DNA from: Candidatus Kaiserbacteria bacterium | GTDB taxonomy: Bacteria > Patescibacteriota > Minisyncoccia > Phycocordibacterales > UBA12088 | Direction of reading: 5' to 3' | Assembly: GCA_003561715.1 (NCBI GenBank) | Contig: PWVU01000024.1 | Span: 1 to 14,109, forward strand | Length of the DNA stretch: 14,109 nt | Shown: in pieces, positions 1-6,155 of the stretch | How the letters are laid out: each line of letters opens with the position of its first letter | Numbering within the stretch: position 1 is the stretch's first letter | The notes under the pieces: generated by a model | Told to the model about the DNA's origin: nothing | Database searches by the model: none | The model's input: the letters and a program-made list of their open reading frames with translations, nothing else | Made by a program: the position numbers and the translations under genes

Positions 1-173
1 AACAGGTACGCGTTTAGCAAGCTCACTTATTACCTGCAATTGCATTATGACCGCGCTTTGTGTCTTTGTATCGTTGGCAAACGACTGTTCGTTTGTACCA
101 GCAACAAATAACTCGATTTTACTTTACCGAACGAGTCGAGCATCAATTTGAGATACGCATAATCATCTTTCAT
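1..173 (-). pseudogene. hepT: HepT-like HEPN toxin, frameshifted and cut by the window edge
   Basis: This is the partner of the MNT nucleotidyltransferase gene just upstream; its ATG (171-173) lies inside the end of mntA, overlapping by 11 nt. The first reading frame begins MKDDYAYLKLMLDSFGKVK, a typical HepT/DUF86 N-terminus, but then runs into out-of-family sequence and stops at 45-47 after 42 codons. From about 117 down to 1 another frame resumes the family sequence (IELFVAGTN, then TQSAVIMQLQVISELAKR), which matches the conserved HEPN 'TQxAVIxxLQxIxELAKR' helix. The switch falls at a run of four A residues (117-120 in plus coordinates); one more A would restore a single frame. HepT proteins are HEPN ribonucleases with an RX4-6H active site, which would lie beyond the window. 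Either a real disabling mutation or a base-calling error is possible; I cannot tell which. Confidence 0.75.
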
Positions 174-462
174 AGAGCACTTGTGTATGACTCATGATCG
201 ATTCGCGAAAATATGGAACGATTGATCGATCAGTCACAATGTCTACTTTTGCACCAAGCACCTCGGTGAGCTCGTCACGCATGCGCACCATGTCCCATAG
301 CGAAATCGGCTCATCCCCAAGCGTAATGAGTATATCTATATCACTCGCCTCGTGCGCTTCATTGCGCGCGCGACTTCCAAACAGCTCAGCACGCACTACA
401 CCGTAACGCTCAAATATTGGTGCGCTTTGCTCTTCCATGGTCTGTAATTGAGCTGTTTGCAT
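163..462 (-). CDS. mntA: MntA-like minimal nucleotidyltransferase antitoxin
   Basis: Minimal nucleotidyltransferase of the DNA polymerase beta fold, 99 aa, the usual size. The signature GSX10DXD is complete: G29-S30, ten residues, then D41-I-D43; a third acidic residue is at D74 in AKVDIVT. In characterised MntA-HepT modules this enzyme AMPylates the HEPN toxin near its active site and so silences it; that role is inferred here from family and from the adjacent hepT. A strong extended -10 box lies only 7 nt upstream of the ATG and no Shine-Dalgarno is present, so the mRNA is probably leaderless, which supports this start over Met9. The gene is intact whereas its partner is frameshifted. A stand-alone nucleotidyltransferase is the alternative, but the overlap with a HEPN start makes it unlikely. 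Confidence 0.9.
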   Translation of the reverse strand: MQTAQLQTMEEQSAPIFERYGVVRAELFGSRARNEAHEASDIDILITLGDEPISLWDMVRMRDELTEVLGAKVDIVTDRSIVPYFRESIMSHTQVLYER

Positions 463-469
463 TACTCAA

Positions 470-478
470 AATGTACCA
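470..478 (-). promoter_or_regulatory. Extended -10 promoter of mntA-hepT
   Basis: Reads TGGTACATT on the minus strand, i.e. TG-n plus a -10 hexamer TACATT, ending 7 nt before the mntA ATG. A second, better box, TGCTATACT, lies further upstream near 495-503. Placement predicts a transcript starting at or next to the A of the ATG. Confidence 0.55.
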
Positions 479-557
479 CAAACAACATGGTCAGTATAGC
501 AAGCAGTTGGGTGAACGATTTTTAGTGTGTCTCAAAATGGCGCATATATCCGTAATA

Positions 558-947
558 TTATGTGAGTGTGTACGGAATATTCATCGAAAGTTCTCGTATC
601 GGTGAAAAGTGCTTCGCATTTCTTGAGCAGAGCGTCATATCAAACTCAATGGCGGTTGCCGCAATATATGCATCAATAATTCCGGTACCACAGACATGGT
701 GATAGGTTTTTATAAGTGCAAGTGCGCGCTCGCTGACCATAGCATCGGGGGCAAGAATGACGAACGTCTTTACAAACTTCTCAACCACGTCACGCTCACG
801 TACCGTTCTTGCACCAACCAACAGCTCGGCCACAGACAAATGACTGACCGCTACGACCTCACCCTGCAAGGACTGGAGAAACCGCAGAGCCTGCTCTCTA
901 CCTCGTGCGATATCGATCAAAATATCTGTGTCGAGGAGAATGCCCAT
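558..947 (-). CDS. vapC: VapC-like PIN-domain toxin
   Basis: PIN-domain endoribonuclease of the VapC type, 129 aa, the normal length. The metal-binding acidic set is visible: D6 in LLDTDILID, E41 in SVAELLVG, D92 in GIIDAYIAATA, with N110 in CSRNAKHF at the fourth position. VapC toxins cleave tRNA or rRNA and are held inactive by the protein encoded just upstream. Here the antitoxin-like gene ends 9 nt before this start, so the two are co-transcribed. No Shine-Dalgarno is seen in the short gap; translation may depend on the upstream cistron. The RNA target cannot be predicted from sequence. Confidence 0.92.
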   Translation of the reverse strand: MGILLDTDILIDIARGREQALRFLQSLQGEVVAVSHLSVAELLVGARTVRERDVVEKFVKTFVILAPDAMVSERALALIKTYHHVCGTGIIDAYIAATAIEFDMTLCSRNAKHFSPIRELSMNIPYTLT

Positions 948-956
948 AGCTGCGAT

Positions 957-1160
957 TTATTTTTGAGACCTTGTATCTTCTCTCTTACGTACCGAGCGTA
1001 CCCACGAGACCGCTGAGCGCATATCACCTCTTTTTTTCCACATACCAACAAAAGGACTGGCAAGATCGGGACGAAAATGATGTTTCGAGATCTTCTTCGC
1101 ATCGACCGCGCGACGTTTGAGTGTTTTGTATTCTTTTTTGGAGATAGTAACAAAATTCAT
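957..1160 (-). CDS. VapB-like antitoxin
   Basis: Small basic protein, 67 aa from the chosen start (MNFVTISKKEY). The N-terminal part (VTISKKEYKTLKRRA) resembles the DNA-binding segment of small antitoxins paired with PIN toxins; the C-terminal part (FVGMWKKRGDMRSAVSWVRSVRKRE) resembles the toxin-binding tail seen in such partners. It lies immediately upstream of the PIN gene with 9 nt between. A longer reading frame begins at 1178, but the perfect -10 box TATAAT sits at 1167-1172, so only the ATG at 1158-1160 can be read from that promoter; the message would be leaderless. The call rests mostly on position and general pattern; the exact antitoxin family is not assigned. Confidence 0.75.
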   Translation of the reverse strand: MNFVTISKKEYKTLKRRAVDAKKISKHHFRPDLASPFVGMWKKRGDMRSAVSWVRSVRKREDTRSQK

Positions 1161-1166
1161 ATTTGG

Positions 1167-1175
1167 ATTATACCA
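1167..1175 (-). promoter_or_regulatory. Consensus extended -10 promoter of the vapBC-like operon
   Basis: Minus-strand TGGTATAAT, a perfect TGn-TATAAT. Only 6 nt separate it from the ATG at 1160, so transcription should begin at the start codon itself. No convincing -35 hexamer is seen 16-18 nt upstream, as expected for an extended -10 promoter. Confidence 0.75.
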
Positions 1176-1197
1176 CACTACTGGTACATGTGAACTA

Positions 1198-1217
1198 CCC
1201 TGCGCACAAGCGCAGGG
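1198..1217. repeat. Perfect 8-bp inverted repeat: terminator hairpin or antitoxin operator
   Basis: CCCTGCGC, loop ACAA, GCGCAGGG. It lies between the stop of the YvcK/CofD-like gene (1252) and the vapBC-like promoter. On the minus strand no T-run follows, so as a terminator it is weak; its place just upstream of the -35 position of the toxin-antitoxin promoter would also suit an operator for autoregulation. Confidence 0.5.
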
Positions 1218-1227
1218 TGCTCTGGTT

Positions 1228-1241
1228 TTCTTTATAAAGAA
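1228..1241. repeat. 14-bp perfect AT-rich palindrome
   Basis: TTCTTTATAAAGAA is its own reverse complement. It lies 11 nt from the inverted repeat at 1198-1217, just after the stop codon of the YvcK/CofD-like gene. It may be a protein-binding site or part of a composite terminator; nothing in the sequence decides. Confidence 0.4.
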
Positions 1242-1251
1242 CGTCTACGGA

Positions 1252-2280
1252 CTAACTCCCCTCCCGCATACACCGTCGGTGATATTGCAAAAAAAGTGAA
1301 TGAAGCGCGATGGGGTCGTGACGCAAATACGAGCGCGAGACCGTGTCCCCGGGGACCGGCTCTTGCGGGTTGCGATCAACAAGATCGTCTGCGTAAATTG
1401 TGAGGTCGCGATATCGCTCGCCGAGCGTGTGGCGCACCAGCTCCGCGCCCGCTGCTTCGTAGCGCAGGACTGCTTCCGGAGCAATCGGCTCATTATTTAC
1501 AAACACCGCGTCGAGCGGAATGTTGAATTGATCGAGCACAATATCAACATGCTCGCGCGCAGTGAGCCCCGCCGTGTGTCCAACCTTGGTCATAAGGTTT
1601 ACAACATCAATCACGCGCGCGCCCTGCGTGCGCGCGTGCTCAATCGCCTTCCGCATACCAGGCACAACTAAGACCGCGCCCTTGCTGTTAAACACATTAC
1701 CGGGTCCGAGAATGACGTAGTCGGCAGATTCTATAGCCTCAACAACCGAAGGGGTAGCGCTAATATCTTCCGGCTCCGTCCACAGTTTTTCGATACTCCC
1801 TTTTTGATCATAGCGCGTATCATCAAGCGCATGCTCATGACGCACTACCGCGCCTTCTGAATACTTGGCACACAGTATCGGCATTGTTTCGGTCGCAAGC
1901 AGAAGCCGCGCATTGAATGGAAAAATATCAGCAAGCAGATCGAGCGCTTCTGTGTGCGAGCCGGCAAGTTCGTGGGCGGCGATCTGCGCGATATTGCCGA
2001 CCGTGTAGCCCTTAAGAGGGTCGAATTGTATCCGATGCGTGAGGAAACGGCGCGCGCTGTTGTCACCCCCTCCAGGCAAGAATGCTGCGGCAATTTTGCC
2101 AAGATCGCCCGAGACCAACACATTGGATCCCTCAAACATATTGATAAAACCGGTATTGCCGCCTGAGTCGGTCGCGGGCGCAATGACCGTGACATCAAAT
2201 TCGTCCAGTCGCGCCAAATACCGCCACGCTTGCGTGCCGGAGCCACCAAGAATGACTACGTTGTGTTTGTGTTCGGACAT
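1252..2280 (-). CDS. YvcK/CofD-like (2-phospho-L-lactate transferase family) protein
   Basis: 342 aa protein of the CofD/YvcK fold. Family landmarks appear in order: a Rossmann-like glycine loop VVILGGSGT (8-16; YvcK usually has GGGTG), a DDGGS-type loop here TDSGGNTG (38-44), SGDLGKIAAAF (57-67), GNIAQIAAHEL (95-105), AIESADYVILGPGNVF (182-197), VVNLMTKVGHTAGLTAREHV (226-245), and DAVFVNNEP. In Gram-positive bacteria YvcK binds UDP-sugars and coordinates carbon use with wall synthesis; CofD itself makes a coenzyme F420 precursor. No F420 gene is nearby, so a YvcK-like regulatory role is more likely, but this is inference. The frame extends upstream to a TTG at 2316, inside the -10 box; the ATG at 2280 is preferred because it begins the family's N-terminus and lies downstream of the promoter. 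No Shine-Dalgarno is visible. Confidence 0.85.
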   Translation of the reverse strand: MSEHKHNVVILGGSGTQAWRYLARLDEFDVTVIAPATDSGGNTGFINMFEGSNVLVSGDLGKIAAAFLPGGGDNSARRFLTHRIQFDPLKGYTVGNIAQIAAHELAGSHTEALDLLADIFPFNARLLLATETMPILCAKYSEGAVVRHEHALDDTRYDQKGSIEKLWTEPEDISATPSVVEAIESADYVILGPGNVFNSKGAVLVVPGMRKAIEHARTQGARVIDVVNLMTKVGHTAGLTAREHVDIVLDQFNIPLDAVFVNNEPIAPEAVLRYEAAGAELVRHTLGERYRDLTIYADDLVDRNPQEPVPGDTVSRSYLRHDPIALHSLFLQYHRRCMREGS

Positions 2281-2306
2281 AGGAATTATTTGAAGGGATA
2301 CGTAGT

Positions 2307-2315
2307 AGTATACCA
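2307..2315 (-). promoter_or_regulatory. Extended -10 promoter of the YvcK/CofD-like gene
   Basis: Minus-strand TGGTATACT, 26 nt before the ATG. This gives a short leader of about 20 nt that contains no purine-rich ribosome site. Same TGG-TAT start as the boxes of the vapB-like and Nudix genes. Confidence 0.55.
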
Positions 2316-2348
2316 ACGTATACGGAGAAAGGTTACGCGTAGAAATGA

Positions 2349-2408
2349 CAAATTACAAGCGGCAAAAACCAAATACATCGCAAAATCCAAATTCCAAATC
2401 ACGATCAC
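2349..2408. repeat. Degenerate 7-nt periodic repeat (CAAAnnn)
   Basis: Consecutive in-register heptamers: CAAATTA, CAAGCGG, CAAAAAC, CAAATAC, a 4-nt break (ATCG), then CAAAATC, CAAATTC, CAAATCA, CGATCAC. It is non-coding and lies between the YvcK/CofD-like gene and the plus-strand regulator. A further heptamer tract lies on the other side of the regulator. Confidence 0.6.
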
Positions 2409-2483
2409 GTGAAAAAACCGGCAAGGTATGGACAAATTGATATATATATATGGCAATCTGGCGTGAGCCGAAACAGCCAGCGC

Positions 2484-2490
2484 AGGGAGA
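2484..2490 (+). promoter_or_regulatory. Strong Shine-Dalgarno site of the XRE regulator
   Basis: AGGGAGA with 6 nt to the ATG at 2497. It is the only clear canonical Shine-Dalgarno in the window; other starts lack one. It fixes the start and marks the gene as unlike its neighbours. The AT-rich stretch at 2437-2452, with a run of TA repeats, may hold the promoter, but I see no well-spaced -35/-10 pair. Confidence 0.7.
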
Positions 2491-2496
2491 AAAGCG

Positions 2497-2940
2497 ATGG
2501 CAAAGTTGTCCGAAAAGCAGAGTGGCCCGGGTCGTTCCCGTGCCCAAGACATCGACCGGCATGTCGGCGCGCGCATGCGCGAGCGACGCATCATGCTCGG
2601 TCTCACCCAGCAGCAAATGGCGGAGCTGATCGGGGTCACCTATCAGCAGGTCTACAAATACGAGAAGGGCATCAACCGGATCGCGGCCGGTCGCCTCTGC
2701 ACGATCGCGGATGCACTCGGCGTCGACGTCACCTTTTTCTTCGAGGGCATCGACAACGATCGCGAGTTCAAGCCGACGCCGCAGCAGCGGATGATACTCG
2801 AGCTCGCCCGCAACTTCATCTCGATACCCAATCGCAAGCACCAGGACGCGCTCTGCAGCTTGGCGCGGGCGCTGGCGAGCAGCGCGGATGACGATGATGA
2901 CCCGCGTGCTGTCGGGACGATAATCATCGACCTCGACTGA
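2497..2940 (+). CDS. XRE-family helix-turn-helix regulator, foreign-looking
   Basis: 147 aa DNA-binding protein. A Cro/C1-type HTH spans about residues 22-80: HVGARMRERRIMLGLTQQQM, then AELIGVTYQQVYKYEKGINR (turn plus recognition helix) and the core end ALGVDVTFFFEG. The C-terminal part carries an 'LARNF..I.NRKHQDAL..LARALA' helix and an acidic DDDDD stretch. The wording of this HTH (VTYQQVYKYEKGINRI, FFFEG) is characteristic of regulators common in Alphaproteobacteria, as I recall them. Base composition is clearly richer in G+C than flanking genes, with C/G third positions throughout, a strong Shine-Dalgarno and a long GC-rich terminator, and it is on the opposite strand. Horizontal transfer or a chimeric assembly join are both possible. 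The regulated genes are unknown. Confidence 0.9.
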   Translation: MAKLSEKQSGPGRSRAQDIDRHVGARMRERRIMLGLTQQQMAELIGVTYQQVYKYEKGINRIAAGRLCTIADALGVDVTFFFEGIDNDREFKPTPQQRMILELARNFISIPNRKHQDALCSLARALASSADDDDDPRAVGTIIIDLD

Positions 2941-2948
2941 GCGTCAAA

Positions 2949-2988
2949 GCCGGCGGTCACCTCTCCAAGACAGAGAGGGACCGCCGGC
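2949..2988 (+). terminator. GC-rich hairpin terminator of the XRE gene
   Basis: Starts 8 nt after the stop codon. A 10-bp stem GCCGGCGGTC/GACCGCCGGC is followed, after one bulged A, by 6 more pairs CCTCTC/GAGAGG around a 7-nt loop. The downstream sequence ATTCGTTATA is only moderately T-rich. It is by far the strongest hairpin in the window and appears to belong to the transferred block. Confidence 0.75.
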
Positions 2989-2994
2989 GCATTC

Positions 2995-3015
2995 GTTATA
3001 CGTTATACTCGATAC
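2995..3015. repeat. Three-unit heptamer tract
   Basis: GTTATAC, GTTATAC, TCGATAC directly after the XRE terminator and before the stop codon of the DsbA-like gene. It is short but in exact 7-nt register, the same period as the tract at 2349-2408 on the other side of the regulator. Confidence 0.5.
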
Positions 3016-3029
3016 TGCGCTCCGCGCCT

Positions 3030-3719
3030 CTACCGCGTCAACTCTGCTTCAATTGCTTGCTGAAATACTTCAAACGGTTGTGCACCTGAAAGCGCACCAT
3101 TGTTTACGAACACATGCGGCGTACCGCGCGCACCATTGTCTATCGCTTCTTGGGTGGAGGCGGCAACGCGCGCTTGGTAGCGTCGTTCAGTGAAGCACGC
3201 AACGTGTGCCTCAACATCAAGCCCCAACTCTTGCGCATACCGGCGATGCACTTCGGAATCACTCCATTGCGCGCGCTCCACTTCCTGATTTGCAAAGAGC
3301 TTGTCATAATACTCCCAGTAGCTTCCCTGCTCACCAGCACAATGCGCCGCCTCTGCCGCGCGCTCACCCCCGACCACGGTAAAGTCCTTAAAGAAAATAC
3401 GCACCTGTCCGGAATCTACGTACGCTTCCCTGACCTGCGGCATGGTATCCTGTGCAAGCCGCGCGCAGAAAGGACATGCGTAGTCCGAGTACTCAACAAT
3501 GGTAACCGGCGCATTGGGATCGCCTCGCATCGGAAATCCTTCCAAATCGAAAGTTGGCTCGATCGGTAGCTGTTGCTCCACATCTCCCGCACCTTCGACA
3601 GGCACCTGCGCGATCGTGTCACTTCCCTGCTCTCCCCCAGGCGCGAACATAATCGCCCCCGCAATAAGAATGGCCGCAAAGACGATCGACCCGGCAATAA
3701 TAAGTGTGTTGTTATTCAT
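3030..3719 (-). CDS. Membrane-anchored DsbA-family thiol-disulfide oxidoreductase
   Basis: 229 aa. An N-terminal hydrophobic helix (about 5-27) anchors the protein with the rest outside; a low-complexity linker (28-60) follows, then a thioredoxin fold with a helical insert. The redox motif is C82-P-F-C85 in EYSDYACPFCARL; the cis-proline is T200-P201 in ARGTPHVFVNN. Further cysteines C127 and C175 match a pair often seen in this DsbA-like branch. Such proteins oxidise cysteines of exported proteins, with VKOR or DsbB as electron acceptor; no such partner is in the window. Length and layout agree with single-domain membrane-tethered DsbA-like proteins. It follows the Nudix gene by 53 nt on the same strand and may be read from it or from a weak TGCTATGCT box at 3764-3772. 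Confidence 0.92.
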   Translation of the reverse strand: MNNNTLIIAGSIVFAAILIAGAIMFAPGGEQGSDTIAQVPVEGAGDVEQQLPIEPTFDLEGFPMRGDPNAPVTIVEYSDYACPFCARLAQDTMPQVREAYVDSGQVRIFFKDFTVVGGERAAEAAHCAGEQGSYWEYYDKLFANQEVERAQWSDSEVHRRYAQELGLDVEAHVACFTERRYQARVAASTQEAIDNGARGTPHVFVNNGALSGAQPFEVFQQAIEAELTR

Positions 3720-3763
3720 GTATCAAAATAAAACTAATTGAACAATGTACTTCTGTACGCTCA

Positions 3764-3772
3764 AGCATAGCA
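3764..3772 (-). promoter_or_regulatory. Possible extended -10 for the DsbA-like gene
   Basis: Minus-strand TGCTATGCT right after the Nudix stop codon, 44 nt before the ATG. It fits the TGn-TAnnnT pattern seen at other starts in the window but is less well placed, so it is tentative. Confidence 0.25.
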
Positions 3773-4225
3773 TTAGCGTTTGGAACGTACAAATAGAAAT
3801 TCTGATCGTGCAAGATACTCGCCGAGGGCAGGCGCGGTCCAATTGAGTCTCGAGAGGTCTTCAAATGGGACAACGTGTGCAGACAATGATTCGGGCGAGT
3901 GTTTGAATTGATGCGAGTCACATGTGGCCCGAAAGAAGAGAACGAATGTCCAATGAAATGCATATAGCTTTGATGCGTCAAATCGATACGTAGTACACCC
4001 ACACGGCACAGGATCGATATGTGCGGTCACCCCCAGTTCTTCTTTTAGCTCACGCGCAAGAGCATCTACAGGGTCTTCGCCCCAGTCAACTCCTCCGCCC
4101 GGTAGTTCAAAACCACCGAATTGATCTTCAATTACCAACAAACCGCCACGAGCAATACACAGCGCTTTTGCAGACACTCGATAGAACGCATTCGGCGGAA
4201 GGTCTTGTGGCAATGACACGTGCAT
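3773..4225 (-). CDS. Nudix hydrolase
   Basis: 150 aa, a usual size for a single-domain Nudix enzyme. The Nudix box GX5EX7REUXEEXGU is complete from G44: E50, R58-E59, E62-E63 and G65 in GGVDWGED...RELKEELGV. These residues bind Mg2+ and the diphosphate. The enzyme hydrolyses a nucleoside diphosphate linked to another group; the substrate (oxidised nucleotide, NDP-sugar or other) cannot be read from the sequence. It lies between a methyltransferase and a DsbA-like gene, giving no functional hint. A box TGGTATGAT ends 8 nt before the ATG, so translation is probably near-leaderless; the short AAGG next to the ATG is too close to act as a normal ribosome site. Confidence 0.93.
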   Translation of the reverse strand: MHVSLPQDLPPNAFYRVSAKALCIARGGLLVIEDQFGGFELPGGGVDWGEDPVDALARELKEELGVTAHIDPVPCGCTTYRFDASKLYAFHWTFVLFFRATCDSHQFKHSPESLSAHVVPFEDLSRLNWTAPALGEYLARSEFLFVRSKR

Positions 4226-4233
4226 ACCTTGAA

Positions 4234-4242
4234 ATCATACCA
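4234..4242 (-). promoter_or_regulatory. Extended -10 promoter of the Nudix gene
   Basis: Minus-strand TGGTATGAT, 8 nt from the start codon. It shares the TGG-TAT core with the vapB-like and YvcK/CofD-like promoters. Confidence 0.5.
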
Positions 4243-4316
4243 TCTCCTCGTGCTTGATCTTTTCGATAAGCGATACGCGGGGGAAGCTAAGGGAAAGCTG
4301 TTCTGACAGTTCCACA

Positions 4317-4976
4317 TCACACTTTTTGATACATACGCACCGTACTAACGACCTCCATGCCCGAACCTGATGAGCGTATCGTCTTGTTTTCATCATACAC
4401 ACGCGTAAGCGGATGGAATAGATCATCGATCTCAGATGGTTCATAGTGCTTGATAAAGCGCTTAACATCACCTACCTCATCAAGCGCCACCGCAACATTG
4501 CGCATGCCGGTTTCAGAAAATCCGCGCTCGTACCTCTTAGCATACTCGGGAGAGTAAAGCGCTTCACACAACCACACATATCCTCCGGGTCGTATCAATC
4601 GCACACACTCCCGAGCAACCGCACTGGCAACCTCATGTTTGATCATACTTACCAGCACATATGTGAGTACGATTGCATCAAAGGAATTATCTGGATACGG
4701 AAGTGCATCTGTTATATCGGCAAGAACGTATGAGTTGAGTGCATCTTGAGTCATCGCTTCTTGTATCGCCGCTTCGTTTATGTCCACGCCGATCATGCGA
4801 TAGCCCTTCCCGGCAAGCCAGCGTGTAATCACTCCGGTACCACATCCGAGATCAAGTACGGATGTACCAGGTACAACACGAGACAAAAACTCATCGCCCG
4901 GATACATCTGAGCGACAAGCATCGCCTCCTGCTTGACCGTAGCCCAATAGCTGAGATTATGCGCATCTGCATCCAT
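4317..4976 (-). CDS. Class I SAM-dependent methyltransferase
   Basis: 219 aa. The Rossmann-like SAM fold is clear: motif I VLDLGCGTG (40-48), acidic motif II MIGVDIN (about 61-67), DALPYPDNSFDAIV before the motif IV strand, and IRPGGYVWL after it. This pattern is that of the Methyltransf_11/25 group, which includes small-molecule, lipid and quinone methyltransferases; the substrate is not deducible. The C-terminal portion (KRFIKHYEPSEIDDLF and after) resembles the substrate-side extension of such enzymes. The gene starts 33 nt after the acetate kinase stop codon. A TGATACACT box ends 6 nt before the ATG, giving it its own probable leaderless promoter besides possible read-through from xfp-ackA. 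Confidence 0.9.
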   Translation of the reverse strand: MDADAHNLSYWATVKQEAMLVAQMYPGDEFLSRVVPGTSVLDLGCGTGVITRWLAGKGYRMIGVDINEAAIQEAMTQDALNSYVLADITDALPYPDNSFDAIVLTYVLVSMIKHEVASAVARECVRLIRPGGYVWLCEALYSPEYAKRYERGFSETGMRNVAVALDEVGDVKRFIKHYEPSEIDDLFHPLTRVYDENKTIRSSGSGMEVVSTVRMYQKV

Positions 4977-4982
4977 ACCGCG

Positions 4983-4991
4983 AGTGTATCA
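4983..4991 (-). promoter_or_regulatory. Extended -10 promoter of the methyltransferase gene
   Basis: Minus-strand TGATACACT (TGn plus TACACT) with 6 nt to the ATG, predicting a leaderless message. Confidence 0.5.
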
Positions 4992-5009
4992 CATCCTATC
5001 CCGGGTCAC

Positions 5010-6155
5010 CTACTGCACCTCGCGCAAATAGCTGATCATCTCCGCTTCTTCGTCCGGCAGGATAATGCGGATAAGCGCGCTACTGTCGGGATGTTCGATG
5101 CGCGCTTCGCCTTCGGCAAATTCGTTTCGCTCTTCACTCATTTTGATACCCAGAAAACCAAGACGCTCGCATACTGCGCGCCGTACCGCCGCAGATCGCT
5201 CACCGATGCCGCCCGAGAATACCAAAAGATCGATACCGCCAAGCGCCGCCGCTTGTGCCGCGATCGCTCGAGCAAGCTGATACGCGAACGTATCGAATGC
5301 AAACGCCGCCTCTTGCTTGCCGGTGCGCTCGCGCACGATGACCTCCATATCGTTGGTATAGCCGGAAAGCGCTCGTATACCTCCTTCGGTGTATAGCAGT
5401 TCGCTGATATCATCGACTGCCGCCAAGCGTGCAAGCTCCAAAATAACACCGGCGCCCACATCACCCGAGCGCGTACTCATTGGCACACCCTCATGCGGCG
5501 CAAAACCCATGGAAGTCTCGACACTGACTCCTTCCTTGAGCGCTGTCACACTTACTCCACTCCCCAAATGGCACACAACCGTTCGTGCCGGCACCACGCC
5601 GTGCGCTTTTAATTGCTGTACGATAGACGCGAGCGAAAGTCCGTGATAGCCAAAACGCGCCAAATCGTATTCATTACAGAGCTCTTCAGGCAGTGCCACG
5701 CGCCGCGCCTGAGGTGGCATCGTTGCATGGAAAGCGCTGTCTGAGACTGCATACAATTGCAATTCCGGAAGGCGCTCGGTAACAACGGCTATTTCCGCCA
5801 AGAGAGGATCAGCATGTACCGGATCACGCACACGATCCGTTTGCAAGCGCTCAATAAACGCATCGTCTACCTGTCGATGTTGGGTGTAGTAGGTGCCGGG
5901 CATTACGAGGCGGATGGCGGCGCGCATGCGCGCCGCCTCCGCCGAGCGTCCTTCACGCCCATACACTTCATCCAAAAAATGAATCAGCGCCTCACGATAC
6001 TCGTCATCACTCATCGGCTCACGCACGCCGGCACGCGTCTCCCAAAAGCACCCTTCGTGACGCCGCGCGGCGGCTTTATGGTACTCGTTTCCTTCTTCGG
6101 TAATGAGTGTGTATTTTTTCGACGAAGAGCCGATATTTAGGGCGAGGTAGTCCAT
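5010..6155 (-). CDS. ackA: Acetate kinase, divergent
   Basis: 381 aa; converts acetyl-phosphate plus ADP to acetate plus ATP in the cytoplasm. Family residues are found in order: N7 in LNIGSSSKK, R82, D139 in SDSAFH, H171 in YGYHG, HLGSGVSV (196-203), R229 in STRSGD, SGGIGER (314-320) and E370 in PDEEAEM; these match N7, R91, D148, H180, R241 and E384 of the characterised Methanosarcina enzyme. It is about 20 residues shorter than typical AckA, and the usual HRVVHGG block reads IRLVMPG. The ATG overlaps the end of the phosphoketolase gene by 19 nt, so the two form one operon and acetyl-phosphate passes straight to ATP formation. A TTG two codons upstream is the alternative start. Butyrate kinase is less likely, given the phosphoketolase partner. 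Confidence 0.94.
   Translation of the reverse strand: MDYLALNIGSSSKKYTLITEEGNEYHKAAARRHEGCFWETRAGVREPMSDDEYREALIHFLDEVYGREGRSAEAARMRAAIRLVMPGTYYTQHRQVDDAFIERLQTDRVRDPVHADPLLAEIAVVTERLPELQLYAVSDSAFHATMPPQARRVALPEELCNEYDLARFGYHGLSLASIVQQLKAHGVVPARTVVCHLGSGVSVTALKEGVSVETSMGFAPHEGVPMSTRSGDVGAGVILELARLAAVDDISELLYTEGGIRALSGYTNDMEVIVRERTGKQEAAFAFDTFAYQLARAIAAQAAALGGIDLLVFSGGIGERSAAVRRAVCERLGFLGIKMSEERNEFAEGEARIEHPDSSALIRIILPDEEAEMISYLREVQ

Noticed and set aside
957..1178. Upstream start at 1178 for the vapB-like gene
   Set aside because: The first codons of that frame overlap the TATAAT box; the ATG at 1158-1160 lies exactly where the transcript should begin and starts the conserved part.
2353..2841. 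162-codon minus-strand frame opposite the XRE gene
   Set aside because: It is a shadow frame: high G+C coding DNA commonly leaves open frames on the other strand. The plus frame has a clear HTH domain, a Shine-Dalgarno and a terminator.
2409..2891. 160-codon plus-strand frame overlapping the XRE gene in another phase
   Set aside because: Composition is rich in R, A, H and G with no domain, as expected of an off-frame reading of GC-rich sequence.
3747..3758. GTAC-TTCT-GTAC inverted repeat before the DsbA-like gene
   Set aside because: GTAC is self-complementary and the stem is only 4 bp, so this is expected by chance.
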